DNA of 64,000 bases from Halococcus thailandensis JCM 13552 (GTDB lineage Archaea; Halobacteriota; Halobacteria; Halobacteriales; Halococcaceae). Position 1 is the stretch's first letter, and each line of letters opens with the position of its first letter. The notes below the pieces were generated by a model. That model was given only the letters and a program-made list of their open reading frames with translations, was not told the origin of the DNA and ran no database searches. The stretch is from positions 69,125 through 133,124 of the forward strand of contig NZ_AOMF01000165.1 of NCBI RefSeq assembly GCF_000336715.1, written 5' to 3'. The position numbers were made by a program, and so were the translations under genes. Of the stretch, positions 8,598 to 17,315 are shown piece by piece.

Positions 8598-10424
8598 TCA
8601 GTCCGCGTCGGTCTCGTGCAGACGAACCCCTTTGCCCGCGAGATGGCGGAGCTGGTTTCTGGCGAACTCCTCCTCGCGGGTGCCGCGGGTGGCGAGCACG
8701 TACATTTGCGAGTTGCCCGACGGGCGCATCGTCCGCCCGGCGCGCTGTGAGCCCTGCCGGCGCGAGCCACCGAGCCCGGAGGCGACGATGGCGACCTCCG
8801 CGTTCGGCAGATCGATACCCTCGTCGCCGACTCGCGAGACGAGGAGTCTGCTTCGCTCGCCGCGCCGGAACTCGTCGAACAGCCGCTCGCGCTCGGCGTA
8901 GCGTGTCTCGCCGCTGATGAACGGGATGTCGAGCGCGTCCGAATACTCCCGTCCCTGATCGAGCCACTCGACGAAGATCAGCGTCTTCGCGTCGGCATGG
9001 TCGGCGAGCAGTGAGCGTATCGCGTCGAGCTTCGCCGGGTTCGTGCCGGCGACCTGCCGGCGCTCGTACCCCTCGACGCTCGCGTACTCGGTGCGATCCT
9101 CCTCCGAGCGCCACGGCACGTAGCGGAGTTCGACCTCTGGTTCGGCGACGAACCCCGCCTCGAACAGTTTCGCCCAGTCCGTCCCGATCGGCGGGCCGAT
9201 GAGCGTGAAGATCTCACCCTCCTTGTCGTCCTCCCGAATCGGCGTCGCCGACAGCCCGAGGCGGTGTTTGGCCTGAAGATCGGCGCTGCGGCGGTAGATG
9301 GCGGCCGGCACGTGGTGAACCTCGTCGTAGACGATGAGTCCCCACCGTCGCTCGTCGAACAGTTTCCGGTGGCGATCCATCCCCGCGGTGCGGTAGGTGG
9401 CGATCGTCACCGGGCGGATCTCCTTCTCGCCGCCGTGGTACTCGCCGATCTGCTCGGGATCGAGGGAGGTGTGGGTGAGCAGTTGCTCGTGCCACTGGCC
9501 CGCGAGTTCGCGACCCGGCGCGAGGATCAGCGTCTCGCCGCCGATCTCGGCCATCGCGCCGATGGCGGCGATCGTCTTCCCGCTGCCCGGCGGACCGACG
9601 AGCACGCCCGCGCCGGTGTCGAGAAAGCGATCGAGCCAGTCCTCCTGGTACTCGCGCAGATCGACGCCGAGGTCGATATCGAGCTCCGCGCCGCCCTCGA
9701 GTTCGCGCTGGTCCTGGACCGGATAGCCGGCGTCGTAGAGCGTGCGCTTGATCGAACCTTCCTTGCCCTCGACGACCCAGCTCTCGGTGTCGGAGATCGG
9801 CCCGTGGAGCTGGTCCGCGTCGAGTTTCTGACGGGCGACGTTGCCCATCAGTTCGGGGCTCTCGGCTTCGAGGACCGTGTAGCCGTCCTGGTGGGTGGTC
9901 AGCGCGAACTTCCGGGCGCGCGTCCACTGGCGCTCGACCCACTCTTCGAGTTCCGGTGCGGGTTCGCCCAGCACGTCGCGCATCGTCCCGACGAGCCCGT
10001 CGATGTGGTCGTAGGGAGCCCACCAGACGTCTTCCTCGCGGATCTCGTAGATGTATGCCTCGTCGGCCGAGTCGACGAGATGGGCGAACTGCGTGAGCTG
10101 CGCGCGGGTGAACTGTTCGGGCTGCTCGACGACGAGCTCGCGGCGTTCGGGGAAGACGACGACGTGCTCGGGATCGACGAAATCGGCGAACTCGCGAGGA
10201 TACCAGACGACGGGATCGTCGCCCACGTCCTGGCGGTCGAGTTTGCCTGCCTCGGCCAGCCGATCGAGCGCGTCGCTCGCGTCGGTCTGGCTGCAGTCGA
10301 GGACGCGCGCCACCGCGCTCGCGGTCGCCACGGGCTCTTCGAGTTCTTCGAGCGCCGCACGGAACGTGGCGGCGGTGATGGCGGTCCCGTCCTCGGGCTG
10401 CTCGCTCGCGTTCGTGTCCGTCAC
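8598..10424 (-). CDS. XPB/Rad25-like DNA helicase (SF2)
   Basis: 608 residues. An N-terminal ~250 residues with a winged-helix-like start and a mixed domain precede the SF2 helicase core: Walker A GPPGSGKT (~277-284), Walker B DEVH, motif III SAT, and motif VI QRAGRTMR. The layout matches archaeal XPB/ERCC3-like helicases, which open DNA in repair or transcription-linked processes. No nuclease partner (Bax1) is adjacent. It ends 33 bases from the small membrane gene, convergently. Confidence 0.88.
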   Translation of the reverse strand: MTDTNASEQPEDGTAITAATFRAALEELEEPVATASAVARVLDCSQTDASDALDRLAEAGKLDRQDVGDDPVVWYPREFADFVDPEHVVVFPERRELVVEQPEQFTRAQLTQFAHLVDSADEAYIYEIREEDVWWAPYDHIDGLVGTMRDVLGEPAPELEEWVERQWTRARKFALTTHQDGYTVLEAESPELMGNVARQKLDADQLHGPISDTESWVVEGKEGSIKRTLYDAGYPVQDQRELEGGAELDIDLGVDLREYQEDWLDRFLDTGAGVLVGPPGSGKTIAAIGAMAEIGGETLILAPGRELAGQWHEQLLTHTSLDPEQIGEYHGGEKEIRPVTIATYRTAGMDRHRKLFDERRWGLIVYDEVHHVPAAIYRRSADLQAKHRLGLSATPIREDDKEGEIFTLIGPPIGTDWAKLFEAGFVAEPEVELRYVPWRSEEDRTEYASVEGYERRQVAGTNPAKLDAIRSLLADHADAKTLIFVEWLDQGREYSDALDIPFISGETRYAERERLFDEFRRGERSRLLVSRVGDEGIDLPNAEVAIVASGLGGSRRQGSQRAGRTMRPSGNSQMYVLATRGTREEEFARNQLRHLAGKGVRLHETDAD

Positions 10425-10478
10425 TACTCGATAGCAGCGCCGCTGTGGACAAACGACTTCCGCCTCGCCGATCCTCCG

Positions 10479-10853
10479 TCAGTCGTCGAGCGGTTCGACG
10501 AACTCGATCACGTGGCCGTCGGGATCGCGGACGAACGCGATCCGCGTGCCGGCGGCCTGTACGTCGGTCGGTTCCTTGACGACCCCGTGGTGGTCGACCT
10601 CCTCGAAGGCTCGATCGACGCTCTCGACGCTCACGGCGAAGTGGTCCCAGGCGGTACCCTGTTCGAGCTCGTCCACGTCCTCGGTCTTCGACAGCTGGAG
10701 TTCGACGCCGTTCTCGGCGACCAGATAGCGATTCTCGGTCTCCCCGTCGGGTGTCTCGAACGACCACGACTCGGTGAAGTCGAGCTCCTTGGTGTAGAAC
10801 GCGACCGCACGATCCATGTCCGTGACGTTGAGACAGGGGTGAAGCAGCTCCAT
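10479..10853 (-). CDS. VOC family protein (glyoxalase I-like)
   Basis: 124 residues, the size of one VOC unit pair. Candidate metal ligands: His in LLHPCLNV near the start, Glu in VELQLS, His in WDHFAVSV and Glu in HVIEFVE. This His/Glu/His/Glu set fits lactoylglutathione-lyase-type metalloenzymes; substrate unknown. The ATG at 10853 has TTTATT 24-29 bases upstream (minus strand), so the longer frame from 10901 is unlikely. Confidence 0.85.
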   Translation of the reverse strand: MELLHPCLNVTDMDRAVAFYTKELDFTESWSFETPDGETENRYLVAENGVELQLSKTEDVDELEQGTAWDHFAVSVESVDRAFEEVDHHGVVKEPTDVQAAGTRIAFVRDPDGHVIEFVEPLDD

Positions 10854-10876
10854 GACACCCCGTGCGGCCCGCTGTG

Positions 10877-10882
10877 AATAAA
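10877..10882 (-). promoter_or_regulatory. TATA box of the VOC gene
   Basis: On the minus strand this reads TTTATT, 24-29 bases before the ATG at 10853. It decides the start in favour of the shorter protein. Confidence 0.55.
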
Positions 10883-10950
10883 TCGGCCGGTCGCTCGTCA
10901 CGCATCCTTATTCTCCCCGCCGCTCGGCGAATGTCACCACAGTGTGAACA

Positions 10951-10956
10951 TTTATC
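10951..10956 (+). promoter_or_regulatory. TATA box of the CBS-domain gene
   Basis: TTTATC, 24-29 bases before the ATG at 10980, supports a leaderless start. Confidence 0.5.
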
Positions 10957-10979
10957 ATGTACCAACACGATCGACCGTT

Positions 10980-11381
10980 ATGGACGACCTCTTCGTCGGT
11001 CGGGTGATGTCGACCGATCTGCACACCGTGGCCCCGGAAACGCTCGTCGCCGACGCGGCGGAGCTGATGCTCGACAACTGCGTCGGCTCGGTGCTGGTCG
11101 TCGAGAACGGCGAGCTGCGGGGCATCCTCACGCGAACCGATTTCGTCGATATCGTCGCCAAGAGCCGCCCGAAGGCCGCGACGCCGGTCTCGGACTACAT
11201 GACTGCCGACGTCGTCACGACGACCGCTCAGGATCCCATCCGCGACGTCGCGAACACGATGACCGAGCACGGCTTCCACCACATGCCGGTCGTCAGCGAC
11301 GAGGAGGGCGTCATCGGAATGATGACGTCCGCCGATCTCGCGGCGTATCTCTCGCACGTCCAGACGCCGAGCCCGGCCTGA
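10980..11381 (+). CDS. CBS-pair domain protein
   Basis: 133 residues made of two CBS motifs: VGRVMSTDLHTVAPETL through GILTRTDFVDIV, and VSDYMTADVVTTTAQDPI through GMMTSADLAAYL. CBS pairs bind adenine nucleotides and act as energy or ligand sensors; stand-alone forms are abundant in haloarchaea. The ATG at 10980 has a TATA box at the leaderless spacing. No partner is evident in the neighbourhood. Confidence 0.88.
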   Translation: MDDLFVGRVMSTDLHTVAPETLVADAAELMLDNCVGSVLVVENGELRGILTRTDFVDIVAKSRPKAATPVSDYMTADVVTTTAQDPIRDVANTMTEHGFHHMPVVSDEEGVIGMMTSADLAAYLSHVQTPSPA

Positions 11382-11413
11382 GCCGGAACCACCACTCATC
11401 CGAGGGCGTACAG

Positions 11414-11438
11414 TTAACACCCATCAGTGTGAGTTGTT
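11414..11438. promoter_or_regulatory. Possible operator upstream of the CoA-catabolism genes
   Basis: The 119-base gap before the enoyl-CoA hydratase-like gene contains ACAC-CCATCA-GTGT followed by TTGTTCAC, a weak dyad. A similar GTGAACA element lies before the CBS gene at about 10944. It may be a regulator site, but symmetry is short and I cannot test it. Confidence 0.25.
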
Positions 11439-11500
11439 CACAGACAGGTGGATTGCGAGATGAGCACCGACAGCCGACGGGGAGACCGGAGTGAAAAGGG

Positions 11501-12307
11501 ATGACCGAGCGAACGGCGGCGGGAAACGACGCGCTCGCCGTGAGCGAGAGCGACGACGGACTGGTGATCCGGGCGACGATCGACCGGCCCGACGAGCGCA
11601 ACGCGCTGAACGAGGCGGTGATCGAGGGGCTGCTCGACGTGCTCGCGGTCGCCGACGCGGGAGCGGCGCGGGTGGTCGTCGTCCGCGGTGCGGGCGGGAC
11701 CTTCTGCTCTGGCGGCGATCTGAAGAGCATGGCCGCGAACTTCGGTGCGGGGCCACAGACCTATCGTGAGGGGTTCACGGGGCTGTCGCGACTGATGGAG
11801 CGACTCGTCGAGACGCGCGCGCTGACCGTGGCGGCCGTCGAGGGTTACTGTCTCGCGGGCGGGATGGGGCTCGCCGCGGCGTGTGACATGCTGCTCGCGA
11901 GCGAGGCGGCCACGTTCGGTACGCCGGAGGTCGACATCGGCCTGTTCCCCGCACAGGCACTCGTCCCGATCATGCGCACCGTTTCGGAAAAGCGCGGGCT
12001 GAAGCTCCTCTTCACCGGCGAGCATATCGACGCCGCGAGCGCCCACGAGATGGGGTTGACGACCGATGTCGTCTCGGAGAGCGATTTCGAGAGCGAACTC
12101 GACGAACTGGTGGACGATCTCGCGGCCTCCTCGCCGGTGCTGATCGAGATGGGCAAGCGGGCCTACTACACACAGCGCGACATGGGCTTCGACGAGGCCC
12201 TGTCCTACATGCGCGAGATCATCGCGCTGATCGCCATGAGCGAGGACACGGAGGAGGGGATCAACGCCTTCCTGATGGACGAGGACCCCGACTGGAGCGA
12301 CCGATAG
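11501..12307 (+). CDS. Enoyl-CoA hydratase/isomerase family protein, atypical active site
   Basis: 268 residues, crotonase fold. The oxyanion-hole segment GTFCSGGDLKSM and GYCLAGGMGLA are clear. In classical hydratases two glutamates act. Here the first aligned position (the E of GGGCELA-type motifs) is Gly in AGGMGLAAACD, while the second Glu remains in GTPEVDIG. The usual PGAGG is replaced by PAQAL. It is therefore unlikely to be a standard 2-enoyl-CoA hydratase and may be an isomerase, decarboxylase or thioesterase-like crotonase. It leads a tight run with BKACE and SDR genes. Confidence 0.83.
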   Translation: MTERTAAGNDALAVSESDDGLVIRATIDRPDERNALNEAVIEGLLDVLAVADAGAARVVVVRGAGGTFCSGGDLKSMAANFGAGPQTYREGFTGLSRLMERLVETRALTVAAVEGYCLAGGMGLAAACDMLLASEAATFGTPEVDIGLFPAQALVPIMRTVSEKRGLKLLFTGEHIDAASAHEMGLTTDVVSESDFESELDELVDDLAASSPVLIEMGKRAYYTQRDMGFDEALSYMREIIALIAMSEDTEEGINAFLMDEDPDWSDR

Positions 12308-12318
12308 ATGGAGAACCC

Positions 12319-13200
12319 ATGACGATACGAGAGCAAGAATCCGTCAAAGGCAACGATCCCGACAGAACGATTATCTCGGCGGCGCTCACGGGCGCGCTCA
12401 CCACCCGCGATCAGTGTGAAGAGATCCCCTACACGCCAGCGGAGATCGCTGAGGACGCCGCCGCGGCGCGCGAGGCGGGGGCGGCGATCGCCCATATCCA
12501 TGCCCGCACCGAGAACGGAAGCCCGACGTTCGACACCGACGTCTATCGGGAGATCCACGACGAGATCCGCGAGCGCACCGATATCGTCATCAACTTCTCG
12601 ACGGGTGCGCTCGACGTGCCGCCCGAGGAGCGCATCGAGTACGTCGAGGAGGTCGGGCCGGAGATCGCCGCGCTCAACATGGGGTCGATGAACTACGCGA
12701 AATACTCCGACAGTCGGGATGAATTCGTCTTCGACATGGTGTTCGAGAACCCCTTCGACGAGATCCGTCGGTTCGTCACCGCGATGGAGGAGGCAGGTGT
12801 GCGCCCGGAACTGGAGTGTTTCGACACCGGCCACGTCGGGAACACGCGGCCGCTTCTGGAGCAGAGCGAGCTCACCCACCCGCTTCAGTTCAGCCTCATC
12901 ATGGGCGTGCTCGGCGGAATCCCGGCGACCGTCGAGAACTTGGCCCATCAGGTGCGCCAGCTCCCCGCGAGCGCGAACTGGCAGGTCATCGGGATCAGTC
13001 GGGACCAGTGGCCGCTCGTCGCCGCGGCGCTCTCGATGGGCGGCAACGTCCGCGTCGGTCTGGAGGACAACTTCTACCTGCCGGACGGCGAGATGGCGAC
13101 CAACGCCGAGCTCGTCGCGCACGCGGCCACACTCGCTGATTCGGTGGGTCGCGAGCCGGCGACGCCCGACGAGGCACGCGCCATCATGGGGTTGGACTGA
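12319..13200 (+). CDS. Beta-keto acid cleavage enzyme (BKACE, DUF849 family)
   Basis: 293 residues. The family's Zn ligands are visible in AHIHAR (His59, His61), with the conserved region GLEDNFYLPDGEMATNAEL near the C-terminus carrying the catalytic-site Glu. BKACEs condense a beta-keto acid with acetyl-CoA to give acetoacetate and a new CoA thioester; the best-known member acts on 3-keto-5-aminohexanoate in lysine fermentation. The lysine-fermentation partners are not seen, so another beta-keto acid is likely. Its stop shares one base with the following SDR start (TGATG). Confidence 0.9.
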   Translation: MTIREQESVKGNDPDRTIISAALTGALTTRDQCEEIPYTPAEIAEDAAAAREAGAAIAHIHARTENGSPTFDTDVYREIHDEIRERTDIVINFSTGALDVPPEERIEYVEEVGPEIAALNMGSMNYAKYSDSRDEFVFDMVFENPFDEIRRFVTAMEEAGVRPELECFDTGHVGNTRPLLEQSELTHPLQFSLIMGVLGGIPATVENLAHQVRQLPASANWQVIGISRDQWPLVAAALSMGGNVRVGLEDNFYLPDGEMATNAELVAHAATLADSVGREPATPDEARAIMGLD

Positions 13201-14006
13201 TGGCGGGGCTCGGCCCAACGCCGCCCGTCGAGGAGCTTTTCGCCGACGATCTCCTCGCGGGCGAGGTCGCGCTCGTGACTGGCGGCGGAACAGGAATTGG
13301 CCGGGCGATCGCGCTCGGTCTCGCCGAGTGTGGTGCGGACGTAGCCATCGCCAGCCGCGAACTGGACCACCTCGAACCCGTCGCCGACGAGATCGAAGAG
13401 CGAGGGGTCGAAGCGTGTGCGACCACCGTCGACGTCCGTGAGTACGACGCGGTCGAGGCGATGGTCGATACGGTGGTCGAAGAACTCGGCGGCATCGACG
13501 TTCTGGTGAACAACGCGGGCGCGAACTTCCTCGGGCCGACCGAATCGCTCACGCCGAACGGATGGCGCGCGGTCGTCGGCACGATCCTCGACGGGACGGC
13601 CTACTGCACCTTCGCCGTAGGCGAGCAGATGATCGACGAGGGCGGCGGCGCGATCGTCTCGATGGGCGCGACTAACTCCGTCAGGGGCGCACCGTATCAC
13701 GCCCACTCCGGCGCGGGCAAGGCCGGCGTCCACAACCTGATGCAGACGGTCGCGAGCGAGTGGGCCAGTTGTGGAATCCGGGCGAACACGGTCGCACCGG
13801 GAATCGTCGAAACCGAGGGCGTCACCGAAGCCGCCGGCGGCGAACTGCCCGACGCGTTCCTCGACGACGTGCCCGCCGACCGGTTCGGCACACCCGCCGA
13901 CTGCGTCCCGACGGTGCTCTTCCTCGCTAGTCCCGCAGCCGCCTACGTCACCGGCGGCTACTTCACCGTCGATGGCGGCCAGCTGCTCGCGCCGACGCCG
14001 TTCTGA
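13200..14006 (+). CDS. SDR oxidoreductase, 2,4-dienoyl-CoA reductase-like
   Basis: 268 residues. Rossmann motif TGGGTGIGRAIA (~27-38) and NNAG (~104-107) mark an NAD(P)-dependent short-chain dehydrogenase. The usual YxxxK Tyr position is Ser170, with Lys174 kept, in HAHSGAGKAGV. The same Ser-x3-Lys pattern occurs in mitochondrial 2,4-dienoyl-CoA reductase, and VETEGV resembles that family's C-terminal loop. A CoA-ester reductase role fits its translational coupling with BKACE and the crotonase. Confidence 0.85.
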   Translation: MAGLGPTPPVEELFADDLLAGEVALVTGGGTGIGRAIALGLAECGADVAIASRELDHLEPVADEIEERGVEACATTVDVREYDAVEAMVDTVVEELGGIDVLVNNAGANFLGPTESLTPNGWRAVVGTILDGTAYCTFAVGEQMIDEGGGAIVSMGATNSVRGAPYHAHSGAGKAGVHNLMQTVASEWASCGIRANTVAPGIVETEGVTEAAGGELPDAFLDDVPADRFGTPADCVPTVLFLASPAAAYVTGGYFTVDGGQLLAPTPF

Positions 14007-14074
14007 GCGACCGATGAACCCCTGCGACGAGCGAGTTCCGTGACCGTTAGGCGATCGGGAGCCATCGATCGATC

Positions 14075-14488
14075 ATGCCCGGCGGAACGTACACCCTGCT
14101 CGTCGCGATGCCCGAGCGCACGACGATCACCGTCGGCGCGCTCGGCGACCACGTCTTCGAGCCTGGCTGGTACGCCTACACCGGCAGCGCGTTCGGCACG
14201 GGTGGATTCACACGCATCGAGCGCCACCGCGCGGTCGCCGCCGGCGAGAACGACACCCGTCACTGGCATATCGACTACCTGCTCGGTCACGCCGAAACGA
14301 CCGTCGCGGCGGTCGCGCGGACGGCCGAGGCGGACATCGAATGTGCGGTCGCCGACGCGCTTCCCCGCCAGCCAGTTCCGGAATTCGGTGCCTCAGACTG
14401 TAACTGTGAGTCCCATCTCGCGTTCGCTCCCGACCGCGAGCGGCTGTGGCGGGCGATACGGGGCGCACACCGGGCGTTCGCACCTTAG
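14075..14488 (+). CDS. DUF123 family protein (Uri-type GIY-YIG-like nuclease domain)
   Basis: 137 residues. GTYTLLVAM, GWYAYTGSA and HWHIDYLLG match the DUF123/COG1833 family, sometimes fused to endonuclease III in archaea. It is thought to be a small nuclease related to GIY-YIG; its substrate is unknown. His-rich HWHIDYLL and Cys-containing DCNCESH could form a metal site. Its last four bases TTAG are shared with the stop of the convergent carboxylase gene. Confidence 0.85.
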   Translation: MPGGTYTLLVAMPERTTITVGALGDHVFEPGWYAYTGSAFGTGGFTRIERHRAVAAGENDTRHWHIDYLLGHAETTVAAVARTAEADIECAVADALPRQPVPEFGASDCNCESHLAFAPDRERLWRAIRGAHRAFAP

Positions 14489-16185
14489 AACAGGACGGTG
14501 CCGTGGTGGCGCGGGCGATCGTCACGGCGCTTGGTGGCGAACGCGGCGAGGCGGGCTTTCAACTGTTCGCGCAGGTCGCCGGCGGGGAGCAGTTCGTCGA
14601 CCTCCATGTTCGAGGCCTGGGCCTCGATGTCGACGTAGTTCTCGAACTCTTCTTTCGCGCTCTCGACGAACTGCTCGCGCGCCTCCCCGTCGAGCTCGGC
14701 GATCTGCTCGCCGAAGAGGGCGTGGACCGCCGCGTCGGGTCCCATCACGGAGATCTCGGCGGACGGGAGCGCGAGCGTCGCGTCGGCCCCGAAGGCCGGT
14801 CCGCACATCGCGTAGATCCCCGCGCCGTAGGCCTTTCTCGTGATGACGCAGAACTTGGGTACCTGTGCGTTCGCCGTCGCGTAGATGAGCTTCCGGCCCT
14901 TCCGGAGCACGCCCTCGCGCTCGACCTGCGAGCCGATCATGAACCCCGGCGTGTCGCAGAGATAGATCAGCGGGATGTTGAAGGCGTCACAGGTCCAGAC
15001 GAAACCCGCGCCCTTGTCGGCCGAATCCGGGAAGATCGCCCCACTGATCCGGTTCGGCTGGTTCGCCACGATCCCCACCGGTCGGCCGTCGATGCGCGCC
15101 AGCCCCGTCACGAGTTCGGGCGCGAATCGGGGTTTGAGTTCGAAGAACGACTCCCTGTCGACGAGCCGATCGATGGAGTCGTGAACGTCGTAGGCCTCGT
15201 TCGGCGCTTCCGGGATCACGCCGTCGAGACCCTTCGGATTCTTCAGCGGCGGTGCAGGCGCGCTCTCGGGCGGTTTCTCGGCGTAGTTCTGCGGGAGATA
15301 CGAGAGGAGATCGCGGGCCGTCTCGGCGGCGGCCTGCTCGTCGGGAACGACGAGATCGGCGCTCCCGCTGCGGGTCGCGTGTACCTCCGGTCCGCCGAGC
15401 GACTGCATGTCGACCTCCTCGCCGGTCATCGCCGCGACGATGCGCGGCGAGGCGATGGCCATCCCCGAGATCCCCTCGACCATGATCAGGAAATCACAGA
15501 AGACCGGTGTGTACGCCGAGCCGGCGATGTCGGGGCCGTAGAGCACACCGATCTGGGGGACTTGCCCGGAGAGCCGACACTGGTTGTAGAACATCCTCCC
15601 GCCGTGATAGCGACCCATGTGGGTGTCACCAGGATCGCGCTCGGCGGCATCCAGACGCGCGCCGGTCGAGTCGATCAGCCTGAGCATCGGGATGTCGAGC
15701 TCCATCGCGCGCTCCTCGATGCGGATGACTTTCTCGACACCAGCAGTGCCGAGCGAGCCCGCCTTCACGGTGTAATCGTTCGCGGTGAAGGCCACCCGGC
15801 GATCGTCGATCAGCCCCACCCCGGTCAGCAGCCCGTCGGCCGCGAGGTCGTCATCGTCGCTGTGGCGTGCGAACGTGCCGTCCTCGTACTCGATCCGGTC
15901 GAAGACCATCTCCAGGCGATCGCGGACGAACAGTTTGCCGAGATCCGCGATCTTCCCGTGGCCGCGCTCCGGTCCGCCCGTGAGGACGTCTTCGATATCG
16001 TCGCGAAGGCGCTGCTCGCGGTCGGTCATCACCGTGCCGGCCTCGTTCCAGTCACCCTCGCCGGCGTCGGCGATCCGTTCGCCGTCCGCGACGAGTTCGA
16101 CCGATCGTCCGAGATGCTCCGAGACCGCGGTGGCGAGCGCGCGGGCGGTCTCACCGTCGATCTCCTCGCCGACGTCGATCTCCAT
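14485..16185 (-). CDS. Acyl-CoA carboxylase, carboxyltransferase subunit
   Basis: 566 residues. Two crotonase-type halves of a biotin-dependent carboxyltransferase: the N-half holds GSLGTAGVEK and LIDSTGARL; the C-half holds DTPGFMIGSQ and AYGAGIYAMCGPAFGAD. It transfers the carboxyl from biotin to acetyl-, propionyl- or another acyl-CoA. The ATG at 16185 is preferred over 16206 because homologues begin with an acidic stretch like MEIDVGEEIDGE and TTTGAAA lies about 25 bases upstream. No biotin carboxylase or biotin carrier gene is in the window, so those subunits must be elsewhere. Confidence 0.9.
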   Translation of the reverse strand: MEIDVGEEIDGETARALATAVSEHLGRSVELVADGERIADAGEGDWNEAGTVMTDREQRLRDDIEDVLTGGPERGHGKIADLGKLFVRDRLEMVFDRIEYEDGTFARHSDDDDLAADGLLTGVGLIDDRRVAFTANDYTVKAGSLGTAGVEKVIRIEERAMELDIPMLRLIDSTGARLDAAERDPGDTHMGRYHGGRMFYNQCRLSGQVPQIGVLYGPDIAGSAYTPVFCDFLIMVEGISGMAIASPRIVAAMTGEEVDMQSLGGPEVHATRSGSADLVVPDEQAAAETARDLLSYLPQNYAEKPPESAPAPPLKNPKGLDGVIPEAPNEAYDVHDSIDRLVDRESFFELKPRFAPELVTGLARIDGRPVGIVANQPNRISGAIFPDSADKGAGFVWTCDAFNIPLIYLCDTPGFMIGSQVEREGVLRKGRKLIYATANAQVPKFCVITRKAYGAGIYAMCGPAFGADATLALPSAEISVMGPDAAVHALFGEQIAELDGEAREQFVESAKEEFENYVDIEAQASNMEVDELLPAGDLREQLKARLAAFATKRRDDRPRHHGTVLF

Positions 16186-16265
16186 GCATGTGTCTCGCAC
16201 CCACATGATTTCAAACTACTGCGCCGTATCCGTGGTTACCCCACTACACGGCCGGGGGCGTCACG

Positions 16266-16271
16266 TTTATT
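16266..16271 (+). promoter_or_regulatory. TATA box of the MBL-fold gene
   Basis: TTTATT, 25-30 bases before the ATG at 16296, at leaderless spacing. Confidence 0.55.
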
Positions 16272-16295
16272 CGCGCCACGGGACTCTCGGGGACA

Positions 16296-17261
16296 ATGGC
16301 CCAACGCGAGCGGGCGACGGCGGTCCACCGCATCGAGTTCGACGTCGACTGGCCACCAGGCCACGTCGCGAGCTATCTCGTCGACTGCGAGCGGCCGACG
16401 CTCGTCGATGCCGGCATGCCGGGCGACGACAGCGAACGCCAGCTCCGCGAGGCGCTCGCGGCGGTCGATTACGAGCTCGCGGAGATCGATCAGCTCGTCC
16501 TCACCCATCCCCATATCGACCACATCGGCCAGACCAACGCCGTGATCGCGGCGGCCGACCCCACCGTCTACGCGCCCGTCGGGGTCCGCGAGCGGTTCGC
16601 GCGCGACAGCGACGATCTCGCCGCCGTCGTCGCGGAGAACGCGACGCGCGCTGGTCTGACGGGCGACGACCACGAACGGGCAGTCGAGATGGCCGTCGAA
16701 TCGCTCGAACGCAACCGCGATCTCCTCCCGCCGGACGCGGTCGACGTCTGGGTCGAGGACGGCGGATCGTACGACGTCGGTGGCGTGCCGGTCGACGTGC
16801 TCCACACGCCCGGCCACCAGGCCGATCACTGCTGTTTCGCGGTCGAACTCGACGGCGAGCGGGCGCTCCTCGCCGGCGACATGGCCATCGAATCGTTCCG
16901 CCCCGTCACTCTCCACACGGGACTCGATCGCGGCGTCGAGGAGGCGATCGGGGCGTTCTACGGCGCGCTCGACCGTCTCGCGGCGCTCGATCCGGACCGG
17001 GTCTACCCCGGCCACGGCCCCGTCCACACCGCATTCGAGCGCACCATCGAGCGCGACCGCCAGAGCCTCGACCGACTGCTCGACAACACGGTCGAATCGC
17101 TCGACGAGCCACGGACCGCCGCCGACGTCGTCACCCGACGGACGGACGACGACGATCCCACCAACCTCCTTCCCGAGACGGTCGCGGTGCTCGCCCATCT
17201 CGCCGACAGGGACAGAATCGAAACGGAACTCGTCGACGGCGTCCGCTACTACAGCCGTTAG
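16296..17261 (+). CDS. MBL-fold hydrolase (LACTB2/glyoxalase II-like)
   Basis: 321 residues. Binuclear metal motifs: THPHIDHIGQ (HxHxDH), HTPGHQADH, AGDMAIES and PGHGPVH. The C-terminal ~70 residues resemble the LACTB2-type winged-helix extension. Likely a thioester or phosphodiester hydrolase. Its position between an acyl-CoA carboxylase and an acyl-CoA ligase would fit a CoA-thioester hydrolase, but this is inference from context. Confidence 0.86.
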   Translation: MAQRERATAVHRIEFDVDWPPGHVASYLVDCERPTLVDAGMPGDDSERQLREALAAVDYELAEIDQLVLTHPHIDHIGQTNAVIAAADPTVYAPVGVRERFARDSDDLAAVVAENATRAGLTGDDHERAVEMAVESLERNRDLLPPDAVDVWVEDGGSYDVGGVPVDVLHTPGHQADHCCFAVELDGERALLAGDMAIESFRPVTLHTGLDRGVEEAIGAFYGALDRLAALDPDRVYPGHGPVHTAFERTIERDRQSLDRLLDNTVESLDEPRTAADVVTRRTDDDDPTNLLPETVAVLAHLADRDRIETELVDGVRYYSR

Positions 17262-17281
17262 CGCCGCTCCCGCACGAACAC

Positions 17282-17287
17282 TTAATA
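17282..17287 (+). promoter_or_regulatory. TATA box of the acyl-CoA ligase gene
   Basis: TTAATA lies 29-34 bases before the ATG at 17316 and only ~14-19 bases before the alternative GTG at 17301, favouring the ATG. Confidence 0.5.
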
Positions 17288-17315
17288 CGCCGCGCTCGAC
17301 GTGTCGTACCATACC

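Noticed and set aside
14446-16545. A 699-codon open frame on the plus strand opposite the carboxylase
   Set aside because: It mirrors the carboxyltransferase on the other strand; long antisense frames are expected at this GC content, and the translation has no recognisable motif.
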